The position numbers were made by a program, and so were the translations under genes. A model generated the notes under the pieces. That model was given only the letters and a program-made list of their open reading frames with translations. It ran no database searches and had not been told where the DNA came from. A stretch of 64,000 bases of DNA from Siphonodentalium dalli (lineage: Eukaryota > Mollusca > Scaphopoda > Gadilida > Siphonodentaliidae). Shown here one piece after another: positions 28,601 to 42,793 of the stretch (position 1 is its first letter; each line of letters starts with the position of its first letter). The stretch lies in assembly GCA_032622095.1 (NCBI GenBank), contig CP136064.1, positions 178,080,247 through 178,144,246 on the forward strand, read 5' to 3'.

Positions 28601-31581
28601 GTGTATTGCGCAAACACGCTATTTGATGTTTGTAAACAATCAAATTGGGAACCAGGTGGTCGGGTATTATGATTTTGTGATGGAAACCGAGATGGTGCAT
28701 CGTTTTCGAGTATAAAAACTAACGTCGCCCGATATGGGACTTGAACCCATGACCCTCAGATGACTCTGAATTTAGCAGACTCTTAAAAGTCTGATGCTCT
28801 ACCGACTGAGCTAACCGGGCTGGTTGCTAGTGGGGCCACCATTTGCTTTCTGCACAAAACGGGTGATATCTATTTGAGAAGTTTGTGGCGCCAAATGTTA
28901 AGGCCAGAATATTATGCGCACAGCATATAATGGAATAATTTGGGGCTCGATTTTATTGTGTATTGCGCAAACACGCTATTTGATGTTTGTAAACAATCAA
29001 ATTGGGAACCAGGTGGTCGGGTATTATGATTTTGTGATGGAAACCGAGATGGTGCATCGTTTTCGAGTATAAAAACTAACGTCGCCCGATATGGGACTTG
29101 AACCCATGACCCTCAGATGACTCTGAATTTAGCAGACTCTTAAAAGTCTGATGCTCTACCGACTGAGCTAACCGGGCTGGTTGCTAGTGGGGCCACCATT
29201 TGCTTTCTGCACAAAACGGGTGATATCTATTTGAGAAGTTTGTGGCGCCAAATGTTAAGGCCAGAATATTATGCGCACAGCATATAATGGAATAATTTGG
29301 GGCTCGATTTTATTGTGTATTGCGCAAACACGCTATTTGATGTTTGTAAACAATCAAATTGGGAACCAGGTGGTCGGGTATTATGATTTTGTGATGGAAA
29401 CCGAGATGGTGCATCGTTTTCGAGTATAAAAACTAACGTCGCCCGATATGGGACTTGAACCCATGACCCTCAGATGACTCTGAATTTAGCAGACTCTTAA
29501 AAGTCTGATGCTCTACCGACTGAGCTAACCGGGCTGGTTGCTAGTGGGGCCACCATTTGCTTTCTGCACAAAACGGGTGATATCTATTTGAGAAGTTTGT
29601 GGCGCCAAATGTTAAGGCCAGAATATTATGCGCACAGCATATAATGGAATAATTTGGGGCTCGATTTTATTGTGTATTGCGCAAACACGCTATTTGATGT
29701 TTGTAAACAATCAAATTGGGAACCAGGTGGTCGGGTATTATGATTTTGTGATGGAAACCGAGATGGTGCATCGTTTTCGAGTATAAAAACTAACGTCGCC
29801 CGATATGGGACTTGAACCCATGACCCTCAGATGACTCTGAATTTAGCAGACTCTTAAAAGTCTGATGCTCTACCGACTGAGCTAACCGGGCTGGTTGCTA
29901 GTGGGGCCACCATTTGCTTTCTGCACAAAACGGGTGATATCTATTTGAGAAGTTTGTGGCGCCAAATGTTAAGGCCAGAATATTATGCGCACAGCATATA
30001 ATGGAATAATTTGGGGCTCGATTTTATTGTGTATTGCGCAAACACGCTATTTGATGTTTGTAAACAATCAAATTGGGAACCAGGTGGTCGGGTATTATGA
30101 TTTTGTGATGGAAACCGAGATGGTGCATCGTTTTCGAGTATAAAAACTAACGTCGCCCGATATGGGACTTGAACCCATGACCCTCAGATGACTCTGAATT
30201 TAGCAGACTCTTAAAAGTCTGATGCTCTACCGACTGAGCTAACCGGGCTGCTTGCTAGTGGGGCCACCATTTGCTTTCTGCACAAAACGGGTGATATCTA
30301 TTTGAGAAGTTTGTGGCGCCAAATGTTAAGGCCAGAATATTATGCGCACAGCATATAATGGAATAATTTGGGGCTCGATTTTATTGTGTATTGCGCAAAC
30401 ACGCTATTTGATGTTTGTAAACAATCAAATTGGGAACCAGGTGGTCGGGTATTATGATTTTGTGATGGAAACCGAGATGGTGCATCGTTTTCGAGTATAA
30501 AAACTAACGTCGCCCGATATGGGACTTGAACCCATGACCCTCAGATGACTCTGAATTTAGCAGACTCTTAAAAGTCTGATGCTCTACCGACTGAGCTAAC
30601 CGGGCTGGTTGCTAGTGGGGCCACCATTTGCTTTCTGCACAAAACGGGTGATATCTATTTGAGAAGTTTGTGGCGCCAAATGTTAAGGCCAGAATATTAT
30701 GCGCACAGCATATAATGGAATAATTTGGGGCTCGATTTTATTGTGTATTGCGCAAACACGCTATTTGATGTTTGTAAACAATCAAATTGGGAACCAGGTG
30801 GTCGGGTATTATGATTTTGTGATGGAAACCGAGATGGTGCATCGTTTTCGAGTATAAAAACTAACGTCGCCCGATATGGGACTTGAACCCATGACCCTCA
30901 GATGACTCTGAATTTAGCAGACTCTTAAAAGTCTGATGCTCTACCGACTGAGCTAACCGGGCTGGTTGCTAGTGGGGCCACCATTTGCTTTCTGCACAAA
31001 ACGGGTGATATCTATTTGAGAAGTTTGTGGCGCCAAATGTTAAGGCCAGAATATTATGCGCACAGCATATAATGGAATAATTTGGGGCTCGATTTTATTG
31101 TGTATTGCGCAAACACGCTATTTGATGTTTGTAAACAATCAAATTGGGAACCAGGTGGTCGGGTATTATGATTTTGTGATGGAAACCGAGATGGTGCATC
31201 GTTTTCGAGTATAAAAACTAACGTCGCCCGATATGGGACTTGAACCCATGACCCTCAGATGACTCTGAATTTAGCAGACTCTTAAAAGTCTGATGCTCTA
31301 CCGACTGAGCTAACCGGGCTGCTTGCTAGTGGGGCCACCATTTGCTTTCTGCACAAAACGGGTGATATCTATTTGAGAAGTTTGTGGCGCCAAATGTTAA
31401 GGCCAGAATATTATGCGCACAGCATATAATGGAATAATTTGGGGCTCGATTTTATTGTGTATTGCGCAAACACGCTATTTGATGTTTGTAAACAATCAAA
31501 TTGGGAACCAGGTGGTCGGGTATTATGATTTTGTGATGGAAACCGAGATGGTGCATCGTTTTCGAGTATAAAAACTAACGT

Positions 31582-31676
31582 CGCCCGATATGGGACTTGA
31601 ACCCATGACCCTCAGATGACTCTGAATTTAGCAGACTCTTAAAAGTCTGATGCTCTACCGACTGAGCTAACCGGGC
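31582..31676 (-). tRNA. tRNA-Lys(UUU), unit 43, with 12-bp upstream insertion
   Basis: Gene body intact. A 12-bp AT-rich insertion (31700-31711) lies 24-35 bp upstream of the mature 5' end, where TFIIIB contacts Pol III promoters. First of five such units. Confidence 0.95.
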
Positions 31677-34600
31677 TGGTTGCTAGTGGGGCCACCATTA
31701 ATTAAAAATATTGCTTTCTGCACAAAACGGGTGATATCTATTTGAGAAGTTTGTGGCGCCAAATGTTAAGGCCAGAATATTATGCGCACAGCATATAATG
31801 GAATAATTTGGGGCTCGATTTTATTGTGTATTGCGCAAACACGCTATTTGATGTTTGTAAACAATCAAATTGGGAACCAGGTGGTCGGGTATTATGATTT
31901 TGTGATGGAAACCGAGATGGTGCATCGTTTTCGAGTATAAAAACTAACGTCGCCCGATATGGGACTTGAACCCATGACCCTCAGATGACTCTGAATTTAG
32001 CAGACTCTTAAAAGTCTGATGCTCTACCGACTGAGCTAACCGGGCTGGTTGCTAGTGGGGCCACCATTTGCTTTCTGCACAAAACGGGTGATATCTATTT
32101 GAGAAGTTTGTGGCGCCAAATGTTAAGGCCAGAATATTATGCGCACAGCATATAATGGAATAATTTGGGGCTCGATTTTATTGTGTATTGCGCAAACACG
32201 CTATTTGATGTTTGTAAACAATCAAATTGGGAACCAGGTGGTCGGGTATTATGATTTTGTGATGGAAACCGAGATGGTGCATCGTTTTCGAGTATAAAAA
32301 CTAACGTCGCCCGATATGGGACTTGAACCCATGACCCTCAGATGACTCTGAATTTAGCAGACTCTTAAAAGTCTGATGCTCTACCGACTGAGCTAACCGG
32401 GCTGGTTGCTAGTGGGGCCACCATTTGCTTTCTGCACAAAACGGGTGATATCTATTTGAGAAGTTTGTGGCGCCAAATGTTAAGGCCAGAATATTATGCG
32501 CACAGCATATAATGGAATAATTTGGGGCTCGATTTTATTGTGTATTGCGCAAACACGCTATTTGATGTTTGTAAACAATCAAATTGGGAACCAGGTGGTC
32601 GGGTATTATGATTTTGTGATGGAAACCGAGATGGTGCATCGTTTTCGAGTATAAAAACTAACGTCGCCCGATATGGGACTTGAACCCATGACCCTCAGAT
32701 GACTCTGAATTTAGCAGACTCTTAAAAGTCTGATGCTCTACCGACTGAGCTAACCGGGCTGGTTGCTAGTGGGGCCACCATTTGCTTTCTGCACAAAACG
32801 GGTGATATCTATTTGAGAAGTTTGTGGCGCCAAATGTTAAGGCCAGAATATTATGCGCACAGCATATAATGGAATAATTTGGGGCTCGATTTTATTGTGT
32901 ATTGCGCAAACACGCTATTTGATGTTTGTAAACAATCAAATTGGGAACCAGGTGGTCGGGTATTATGATTTTGTGATGGAAACCGAGATGGTGCATCGTT
33001 TTCGAGTATAAAAACTAACGTCGCCCGATATGGGACTTGAACCCATGACCCTCAGATGACTCTGAATTTAGCAGACTCTTAAAAGTCTGATGCTCTACCG
33101 ACTGAGCTAACCGGGCTGGTTGCTAGTGGGGCCACCATTTGCTTTCTGCACAAAACGGGTGATATCTATTTGAGAAGTTTGTGGCGCCAAATGTTAAGGC
33201 CAGAATATTATGCGCACAGCATATAATGGAATAATTTGGGGCTCGATTTTATTGTGTATTGCGCAAACACGCTATTTGATGTTTGTAAACAATCAAATTG
33301 GGAACCAGGTGGTCGGGTATTATGATTTTGTGATGGAAACCGAGATGGTGCATCGTTTTCGAGTATAAAAACTAACGTCGCCCGATATGGGACTTGAACC
33401 CATGACCCTCAGATGACTCTGAATTTAGCAGACTCTTAAAAGTCTGATGCTCTACCGACTGAGCTAACCGGGCTGGTTGCTAGTGGGGCCACCATTTGCT
33501 TTCTGCACAAAACGGGTGATATCTATTTGAGAAGTTTGTGGCGCCAAATGTTAAGGCCAGAATATTATGCGCACAGCATATAATGGAATAATTTGGGGCT
33601 CGATTTTATTGTGTATTGCGCAAACACGCTATTTGATGTTTGTAAACAATCAAATTGGGAACCAGGTGGTCGGGTATTATGATTTTGTGATGGAAACCGA
33701 GATGGTGCATCGTTTTCGAGTATAAAAACTAACGTCGCCCGATATGGGACTTGAACCCATGACCCTCAGATGACTCTGAATTTAGCAGACTCTTAAAAGT
33801 CTGATGCTCTACCGACTGAGCTAACCGGGCTGGTTGCTAGTGGGGCCACCATTTGCTTTCTGCACAAAACGGGTGATATCTATTTGAGAAGTTTGTGGCG
33901 CCAAATGTTAAGGCCAGAATATTATGCGCACAGCATATAATGGAATAATTTGGGGCTCGATTTTATTGTGTATTGCGCAAACACGCTATTTGATGTTTGT
34001 AAACAATCAAATTGGGAACCAGGTGGTCGGGTATTATGATTTTGTGATGGAAACCGAGATGGTGCATCGTTTTCGAGTATAAAAAACTAACGTCGCCCGA
34101 TATGGGACTTGAACCCATGACCCTCAGATGACTCTGAATTTAGCAGACTCTTAAAAGTCTGATGCTCTACCGACTGAGCTAACCGGGCTGGTTGCTAGTG
34201 GGGCCACCATTTGCTTTCTGCACAAAACGGGGTGATATCTATTTGAGAAGTTTGTGGCGCCAAATGTTAAGGCCAGAATATTATGCGCACAGCATATAAT
34301 GGAATAATTTGGGGCTCGATTTTATTGTGTATTGCGCAAACACGCTATTTGATGTTTGTAAACAATCAAATTGGGAACCAGGTGGTCGGGTATTATGATT
34401 TTGTGATGGAAACCGAGATGGTGCATCGTTTTCGAGTATAAAAACTAACGTCGCCCGATATGGGACTTGAACCCATGACCCTCAGATGACTCTGAATTTA
34501 GCAGACTCTTAAAAGTCTGATGCTCTACCGACTGAGCTAACCGGGCTGGTTGCTAGTGGGGCCACCATTTGCTTTCTGCACAAAACGGGTGATATCTATT

Positions 34601-37600
34601 TGAGAAGTTTGTGGCGCCAAATGTTAAGGCCAGAATATTATGCGCACAGCATATAATGGAATAATTTGGGGCTCGATTTTATTGTGTATTGCGCAAACAC
34701 GCTATTTGATGTTTGTAAACAATCAAATTGGGAACCAGGTGGTCGGGTATTATGATTTTGTGATGGAAACCGAGATGGTGCATCGTTTTCGAGTATAAAA
34801 ACTAACGTCGCCCGATATGGGACTTGAACCCATGACCCTCAGATGACTCTGAATTTAGCAGACTCTTAAAAGTCTGATGCTCTACCGACTGAGCTAACCG
34901 GGCTGGTTGCTAGTGGGGCCACCATTTGCTTTCTGCACAAAACGGGTGATATCTATTTGAGAAGTTTGTGGCGCCAAATGTTAAGGCCAGAATATTATGC
35001 GCACAGCATATAATGGAATAATTTGGGGCTCGATTTTATTGTGTATTGCGCAAACACGCTATTTGATGTTTGTAAACAATCAAATTGGGAACCAGGTGGT
35101 CGGGTATTATGATTTTGTGATGGAAACCGAGATGGTGCATCGTTTTCGAGTATAAAAACTAACGTCGCCCGATATGGGACTTGAACCCATGACCCTCAGA
35201 TGACTCTGAATTTAGCAGACTCTTAAAAGTCTGATGCTCTACCGACTGAGCTAACCGGGCTGGTTGCTAGTGGGGCCACCATTTGCTTTCTGCACAAAAC
35301 GGGTGATATCTATTTGAGAAGTTTGTGGCGCCAAATGTTAAGGCCAGAATATTATGCGCACAGCATATAATGGAATAATTTGGGGCTCGATTTTATTGTG
35401 TATTGCGCAAACACGCTATTTGATGTTTGTAAACAATCAAATTGGGAACCAGGTGGTCGGGTATTATGATTTTGTGATGGAAACCGAGATGGTGCATCGT
35501 TTTCGAGTATAAAAACTAACGTCGCCCGATATGGGACTTGAACCCATGACCCTCAGATGACTCTGAATTTAGCAGACTCTTAAAAGTCTGATGCTCTACC
35601 GACTGAGCTAACCGGGCTGGTTGCTAGTGGGGCCACCATTTGCTTTCTGCACAAAACGGGTGATATCTATTTGAGAAGTTTGTGGCGCCAAATGTTAAGG
35701 CCAGAATATTATGCGCACAGCATATAATGGAATAATTTGGGGCTCGATTTTATTGTGTATTGCGCAAACACGCTATTTGATGTTTGTAAACAATCAAATT
35801 GGGAACCAGGTGGTCGGGTATTATGATTTTGTGATGGAAACCGAGATGGTGCATCGTTTTCGAGTATAAAAACTAACGTCGCCCGATATGGGACTTGAAC
35901 CCATGACCCTCAGATGACTCTGAATTTAGCAGACTCTTAAAAGTCTGATGCTCTACCGACTGAGCTAACCGGGCTGGTTGCTAGTGGGGCCACCATTTGC
36001 TTTCTGCACAAAACGGGTGATATCTATTTGAGAAGTTTGTGGCGCCAAATGTTAAGGCCAGAATATTATGCGCACAGCATATAATGGAATAATTTGGGGC
36101 TCGATTTTATTGTGTATTGCGCAAACACGCTATTTGATGTTTGTAAACAATCAAATTGGGAACCAGGTGGTCGGGTATTATGATTTTGTGATGGAAACCG
36201 AGATGGTGCATCGTTTTCGAGTATAAAAACTAACGTCGCCCGATATGGGACTTGAACCCATGACCCTCAGATGACTCTGAATTTAGCAGACTCTTAAAAG
36301 TCTGATGCTCTACCGACTGAGCTAACCGGGCTGGTTGCTAGTGGGGCCACCATTTGCTTTCTGCACAAAACGGGTGATATCTATTTGAGAAGTTTGTGGC
36401 GCCAAATGTTAAGGCCAGAATATTATGCGCACAGCATATAATGGAATAATTTGGGGCTCGATTTTATTGTGTATTGCGCAAACACGCTATTTGATGTTTG
36501 TAAACAATCAAATTGGGAACCAGGTGGTCGGGTATTATGATTTTGTGATGGAAACCGAGATGGTGCATCGTTTTCGAGTATAAAAACTAACGTCGCCCGA
36601 TATGGGACTTGAACCCATGACCCTCAGATGACTCTGAATTTAGCAGACTCTTAAAAGTCTGATGCTCTACCGACTGAGCTAACCGGGCTGGTTGCTAGTG
36701 GGGCCACCATTTGCTTTCTGCACAAAACGGGTGATATCTATTTGAGAAGTTTGTGGCGCCAAATGTTAAGGCCAGAATATTATGCGCACAGCATATAATG
36801 GAATAATTTGGGGCTCGATTTTATTGTGTATTGCGCAAACACGCTATTTGATGTTTGTAAACAATCAAATTGGGAACCAGGTGGTCGGGTATTATGATTT
36901 TGTGATGGAAACCGAGATGGTGCATCGTTTTCGAGTATAAAAACTAACGTCGCCCGATATGGGACTTGAACCCATGACCCTCAGATGACTCTGAATTTAG
37001 CAGACTCTTAAAAGTCTGATGCTCTACCGACTGAGCTAACCGGGCTGGTTGCTAGTGGGGCCACCATTTGCTTTCTGCACAAAACGGGTGATATCTATTT
37101 GAGAAGTTTGTGGCGCCAAATGTTAAGGCCAGAATATTATGCGCACAGCATATAATGGAATAATTTGGGGCTCGATTTTATTGTGTATTGCGCAAACACG
37201 CTATTTGATGTTTGTAAACAATCAAATTGGGAACCAGGTGGTCGGGTATTATGATTTTGTGATGGAAACCGAGATGGTGCATCGTTTTCGAGTATAAAAA
37301 CTAACGTCGCCCGATATGGGACTTGAACCCATGACCCTCAGATGACTCTGAATTTAGCAGACTCTTAAAAGTCTGATGCTCTACCGACTGAGCTAACCGG
37401 GCTGGTTGCTAGTGGGGCCACCATTTGCTTTCTGCACAAAACGGGTGATATCTATTTGAGAAGTTTGTGGCGCCAAATGTTAAGGCCAGAATATTATGCG
37501 CACAGCATATAATGGAATAATTTGGGGCTCGATTTTATTGTGTATTGCGCAAACACGCTATTTGATGTTTGTAAACAATCAAATTGGGAACCAGGTGGTC

Positions 37601-38378
37601 GGGTATTATGATTTTGTGATGGAAACCGAGATGGTGCATCGTTTTCGAGTATAAAAACTAACGTCGCCCGATATGGGACTTGAACCCATGACCCTCAGAT
37701 GACTCTGAATTTAGCAGACTCTTAAAAGTCTGATGCTCTACCGACTGAGCTAACCGGGCTGGTTGCTAGTGGGGCCACCATTTGCTTTCTGCACAAAACG
37801 GGTGATATCTATTTGAGAAGTTTGTGGCGCCAAATGTTAAGGCCAGAATATTATGCGCACAGCATATAATGGAATAATTTGGGGCTCGATTTTATTGTGT
37901 ATTGCGCAAACACGCTATTTGATGTTTGTAAACAATCAAATTGGGAACCAGGTGGTCGGGTATTATGATTTTGTGATGGAAACCGAGATGGTGCATCGTT
38001 TTCGAGTATAAAAACTAACGTCGCCCGATATGGGACTTGAACCCATGACCCTCAGATGACTCTGAATTTAGCAGACTCTTAAAAGTCTGATGCTCTACCG
38101 ACTGAGCTAACCGGGCTGGTTGCTAGTGGGGCCACCATTTGCTTTCTGCACAAAACGGGTGATATCTATTTGAGAAGTTTGTGGCGCCAAATGTTAAGGC
38201 CAGAATATTATGCGCACAGCATATAATGGAATAATTTGGGGCTCGATTTTATTGTGTATTGCGCAAACACGCTATTTGATGTTTGTAAACAATCAAATTG
38301 GGAACCAGGTGGTCGGGTATTATGATTTTGTGATGGAAACCGAGATGGTGCATCGTTTTCGAGTATAAAAACTAACGT

Positions 38379-38473
38379 CGCCCGATATGGGACTTGAACC
38401 CATGACCCTCAGATGACTCTGAATTTAGCAGACTCTTAAAAGTCTGATGCTCTACCGACTGAGCTAACCGGGC
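38379..38473 (-). tRNA. tRNA-Lys(UUU), unit 62, with 12-bp upstream insertion
   Basis: Gene body intact; the same insertion is at 38497-38508, 19 units after the first. Confidence 0.95.
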
Positions 38474-40175
38474 TGGTTGCTAGTGGGGCCACCATTAATT
38501 AAAAATATTGCTTTCTGCACAAAACGGGTGATATCTATTTGAGAAGTTTGTGGCGCCAAATGTTAAGGCCAGAATATTATGCGCACAGCATATAATGGAA
38601 TAATTTGGGGCTCGATTTTATTGTGTATTGCGCAAACACGCTATTTGATGTTTGTAAACAATCAAATTGGGAACCAGGTGGTCGGGTATTATGATTTTGT
38701 GATGGAAACCGAGATGGTGCATCGTTTTCGAGTATAAAAACTAACGTCGCCCGATATGGGACTTGAACCCATGACCCTCAGATGACTCTGAATTTAGCAG
38801 ACTCTTAAAAGTCTGATGCTCTACCGACTGAGCTAACCGGGCTGGTTGCTAGTGGGGCCACCATTTGCTTTCTGCACAAAACGGGTGATATCTATTTGAG
38901 AAGTTTGTGGCGCCAAATGTTAAGGCCAGAATATTATGCGCACAGCATATAATGGAATAATTTGGGGCTCGATTTTATTGTGTATTGCGCAAACACGCTA
39001 TTTGATGTTTGTAAACAATCAAATTGGGAACCAGGTGGTCGGGTATTATGATTTTGTGATGGAAACCGAGATGGTGCATCGTTTTCGAGTATAAAAACTA
39101 ACGTCGCCCGATATGGGACTTGAACCCATGACCCTCAGATGACTCTGAATTTAGCAGACTCTTAAAAGTCTGATGCTCTACCGACTGAGCTAACCGGGCT
39201 GGTTGCTAGTGGGGCCACCATTTGCTTTCTGCACAAAACGGGTGATATCTATTTGAGAAGTTTGTGGCGCCAAATGTTAAGGCCAGAATATTATGCGCAC
39301 AGCATATAATGGAATAATTTGGGGCTCGATTTTATTGTGTATTGCGCAAACACGCTATTTGATGTTTGTAAACAATCAAATTGGGAACCAGGTGGTCGGG
39401 TATTATGATTTTGTGATGGAAACCGAGATGGTGCATCGTTTTCGAGTATAAAAACTAACGTCGCCCGATATGGGACTTGAACCCATGACCCTCAGATGAC
39501 TCTGAATTTAGCAGACTCTTAAAAGTCTGATGCTCTACCGACTGAGCTAACCGGGCTGGTTGCTAGTGGGGCCACCATTTGCTTTCTGCACAAAACGGGT
39601 GATATCTATTTGAGAAGTTTGTGGCGCCAAATGTTAAGGCCAGAATATTATGCGCACAGCATATAATGGAATAATTTGGGGCTCGATTTTATTGTGTATT
39701 GCGCAAACACGCTATTTGATGTTTGTAAACAATCAAATTGGGAACCAGGTGGTCGGGTATTATGATTTTGTGATGGAAACCGAGATGGTGCATCGTTTTC
39801 GAGTATAAAAACTAACGTCGCCCGATATGGGACTTGAACCCATGACCCTCAGATGACTCTGAATTTAGCAGACTCTTAAAAGTCTGATGCTCTACCGACT
39901 GAGCTAACCGGGCTGGTTGCTAGTGGGGCCACCATTTGCTTTCTGCACAAAACGGGTGATATCTATTTGAGAAGTTTGTGGCGCCAAATGTTAAGGCCAG
40001 AATATTATGCGCACAGCATATAATGGAATAATTTGGGGCTCGATTTTATTGTGTATTGCGCAAACACGCTATTTGATGTTTGTAAACAATCAAATTGGGA
40101 ACCAGGTGGTCGGGTATTATGATTTTGTGATGGAAACCGAGATGGTGCATCGTTTTCGAGTATAAAAACTAACGT

Positions 40176-40270
40176 CGCCCGATATGGGACTTGAACCCAT
40201 GACCCTCAGATGACTCTGAATTTAGCAGACTCTTAAAAGTCTGATGCTCTACCGACTGAGCTAACCGGGC
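40176..40270 (-). tRNA. tRNA-Lys(UUU), unit 67, with 12-bp upstream insertion
   Basis: Insertion at 40294-40305, five units after the previous. The next spacer also has a C-to-T change at 40410. Confidence 0.95.
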
Positions 40271-41615
40271 TGGTTGCTAGTGGGGCCACCATTAATTAAA
40301 AATATTGCTTTCTGCACAAAACGGGTGATATCTATTTGAGAAGTTTGTGGCGCCAAATGTTAAGGCCAGAATATTATGCGCACAGCATATAATGGAATAA
40401 TTTGGGGCTTGATTTTATTGTGTATTGCGCAAACACGCTATTTGATGTTTGTAAACAATCAAATTGGGAACCAGGTGGTCGGGTATTATGATTTTGTGAT
40501 GGAAACCGAGATGGTGCATCGTTTTCGAGTATAAAAACTAACGTCGCCCGATATGGGACTTGAACCCATGACCCTCAGATGACTCTGAATTTAGCAGACT
40601 CTTAAAAGTCTGATGCTCTACCGACTGAGCTAACCGGGCTGGTTGCTAGTGGGGCCACCATTTGCTTTCTGCACAAAACGGGTGATATCTATTTGAGAAG
40701 TTTGTGGCGCCAAATGTTAAGGCCAGAATATTATGCGCACAGCATATAATGGAATAATTTGGGGCTCGATTTTATTGTGTATTGCGCAAACACGCTATTT
40801 GATGTTTGTAAACAATCAAATTGGGAACCAGGTGGTCGGGTATTATGATTTTGTGATGGAAACCGAGATGGTGCATCGTTTTCGAGTATAAAAACTAACG
40901 TCGCCCGATATGGGACTTGAACCCATGACCCTCAGATGACTCTGAATTTAGCAGACTCTTAAAAGTCTGATGCTCTACCGACTGAGCTAACCGGGCTGGT
41001 TGCTAGTGGGGCCACCATTTGCTTTCTGCACAAAACGGGTGATATCTATTTGAGAAGTTTGTGGCGCCAAATGTTAAGGCCAGAATATTATGCGCACAGC
41101 ATATAATGGAATAATTTGGGGCTCGATTTTATTGTGTATTGCGCAAACACGCTATTTGATGTTTGTAAACAATCAAATTGGGAACCAGGTGGTCGGGTAT
41201 TATGATTTTGTGATGGAAACCGAGATGGTGCATCGTTTTCGAGTATAAAAACTAACGTCGCCCGATATGGGACTTGAACCCATGACCCTCAGATGACTCT
41301 GAATTTAGCAGACTCTTAAAAGTCTGATGCTCTACCGACTGAGCTAACCGGGCTGGTTGCTAGTGGGGCCACCATTTGCTTTCTGCACAAAACGGGTGAT
41401 ATCTATTTGAGAAGTTTGTGGCGCCAAATGTTAAGGCCAGAATATTATGCGCACAGCATATAATGGAATAATTTGGGGCTCGATTTTATTGTGTATTGCG
41501 CAAACACGCTATTTGATGTTTGTAAACAATCAAATTGGGAACCAGGTGGTCGGGTATTATGATTTTGTGATGGAAACCGAGATGGTGCATCGTTTTCGAG
41601 TATAAAAACTAACGT

Positions 41616-41710
41616 CGCCCGATATGGGACTTGAACCCATGACCCTCAGATGACTCTGAATTTAGCAGACTCTTAAAAGTCTGATGCTCTACCGACTGAG
41701 CTAACCGGGC
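41616..41710 (-). tRNA. tRNA-Lys(UUU), unit 71, with 12-bp upstream insertion
   Basis: Insertion at 41734-41745, four units after the previous. Confidence 0.95.
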
Positions 41711-42698
41711 TGGTTGCTAGTGGGGCCACCATTAATTAAAAATATTGCTTTCTGCACAAAACGGGTGATATCTATTTGAGAAGTTTGTGGCGCCAAATGT
41801 TAAGGCCAGAATATTATGCGCACAGCATATAATGGAATAATTTGGGGCTCGATTTTATTGTGTATTGCGCAAACACGCTATTTGATGTTTGTAAACAATC
41901 AAATTGGGAACCAGGTGGTCGGGTATTATGATTTTGTGATGGAAACCGAGATGGTGCATCGTTTTCGAGTATAAAAACTAACGTCGCCCGATATGGGACT
42001 TGAACCCATGACCCTCAGATGACTCTGAATTTAGCAGACTCTTAAAAGTCTGATGCTCTACCGACTGAGCTAACCGGGCTGGTTGCTAGTGGGGCCACCA
42101 TTTGCTTTCTGCACAAAACGGGTGATATCTATTTGAGAAGTTTGTGGCGCCAAATGTTAAGGCCAGAATATTATGCGCACAGCATATAATGGAATAATTT
42201 GGGGCTCGATTTTATTGTGTATTGCGCAAACACGCTATTTGATGTTTGTAAACAATCAAATTGGGAACCAGGTGGTCGGGTATTATGATTTTGTGATGGA
42301 AACCGAGATGGTGCATCGTTTTCGAGTATAAAAACTAACGTCGCCCGATATGGGACTTGAACCCATGACCCTCAGATGACTCTGAATTTAGCAGACTCTT
42401 AAAAGTCTGATGCTCTACCGACTGAGCTAACCGGGCTGGTTGCTAGTGGGGCCACCATTTGCTTTCTGCACAAAACGGGTGATATCTATTTGAGAAGTTT
42501 GTGGCGCCAAATGTTAAGGCCAGAATATTATGCGCACAGCATATAATGGAATAATTTGGGGCTCGATTTTATTGTGTATTGCGCAAACACGCTATTTGAT
42601 GTTTGTAAACAATCAAATTGGGAACCAGGTGGTCGGGTATTATGATTTTGTGATGGAAACCGAGATGGTGCATCGTTTTCGAGTATAAAAACTAACGT

Positions 42699-42793
42699 CG
42701 CCCGATATGGGACTTGAACCCATGACCCTCAGATGACTCTGAATTTAGCAGACTCTTAAAAGTCTGATGCTCTACCGACTGAGCTAACCGGGC
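42699..42793 (-). tRNA. tRNA-Lys(UUU), unit 74, with 12-bp upstream insertion
   Basis: Insertion at 42817-42828, three units after the previous and the last one seen. Confidence 0.95.
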
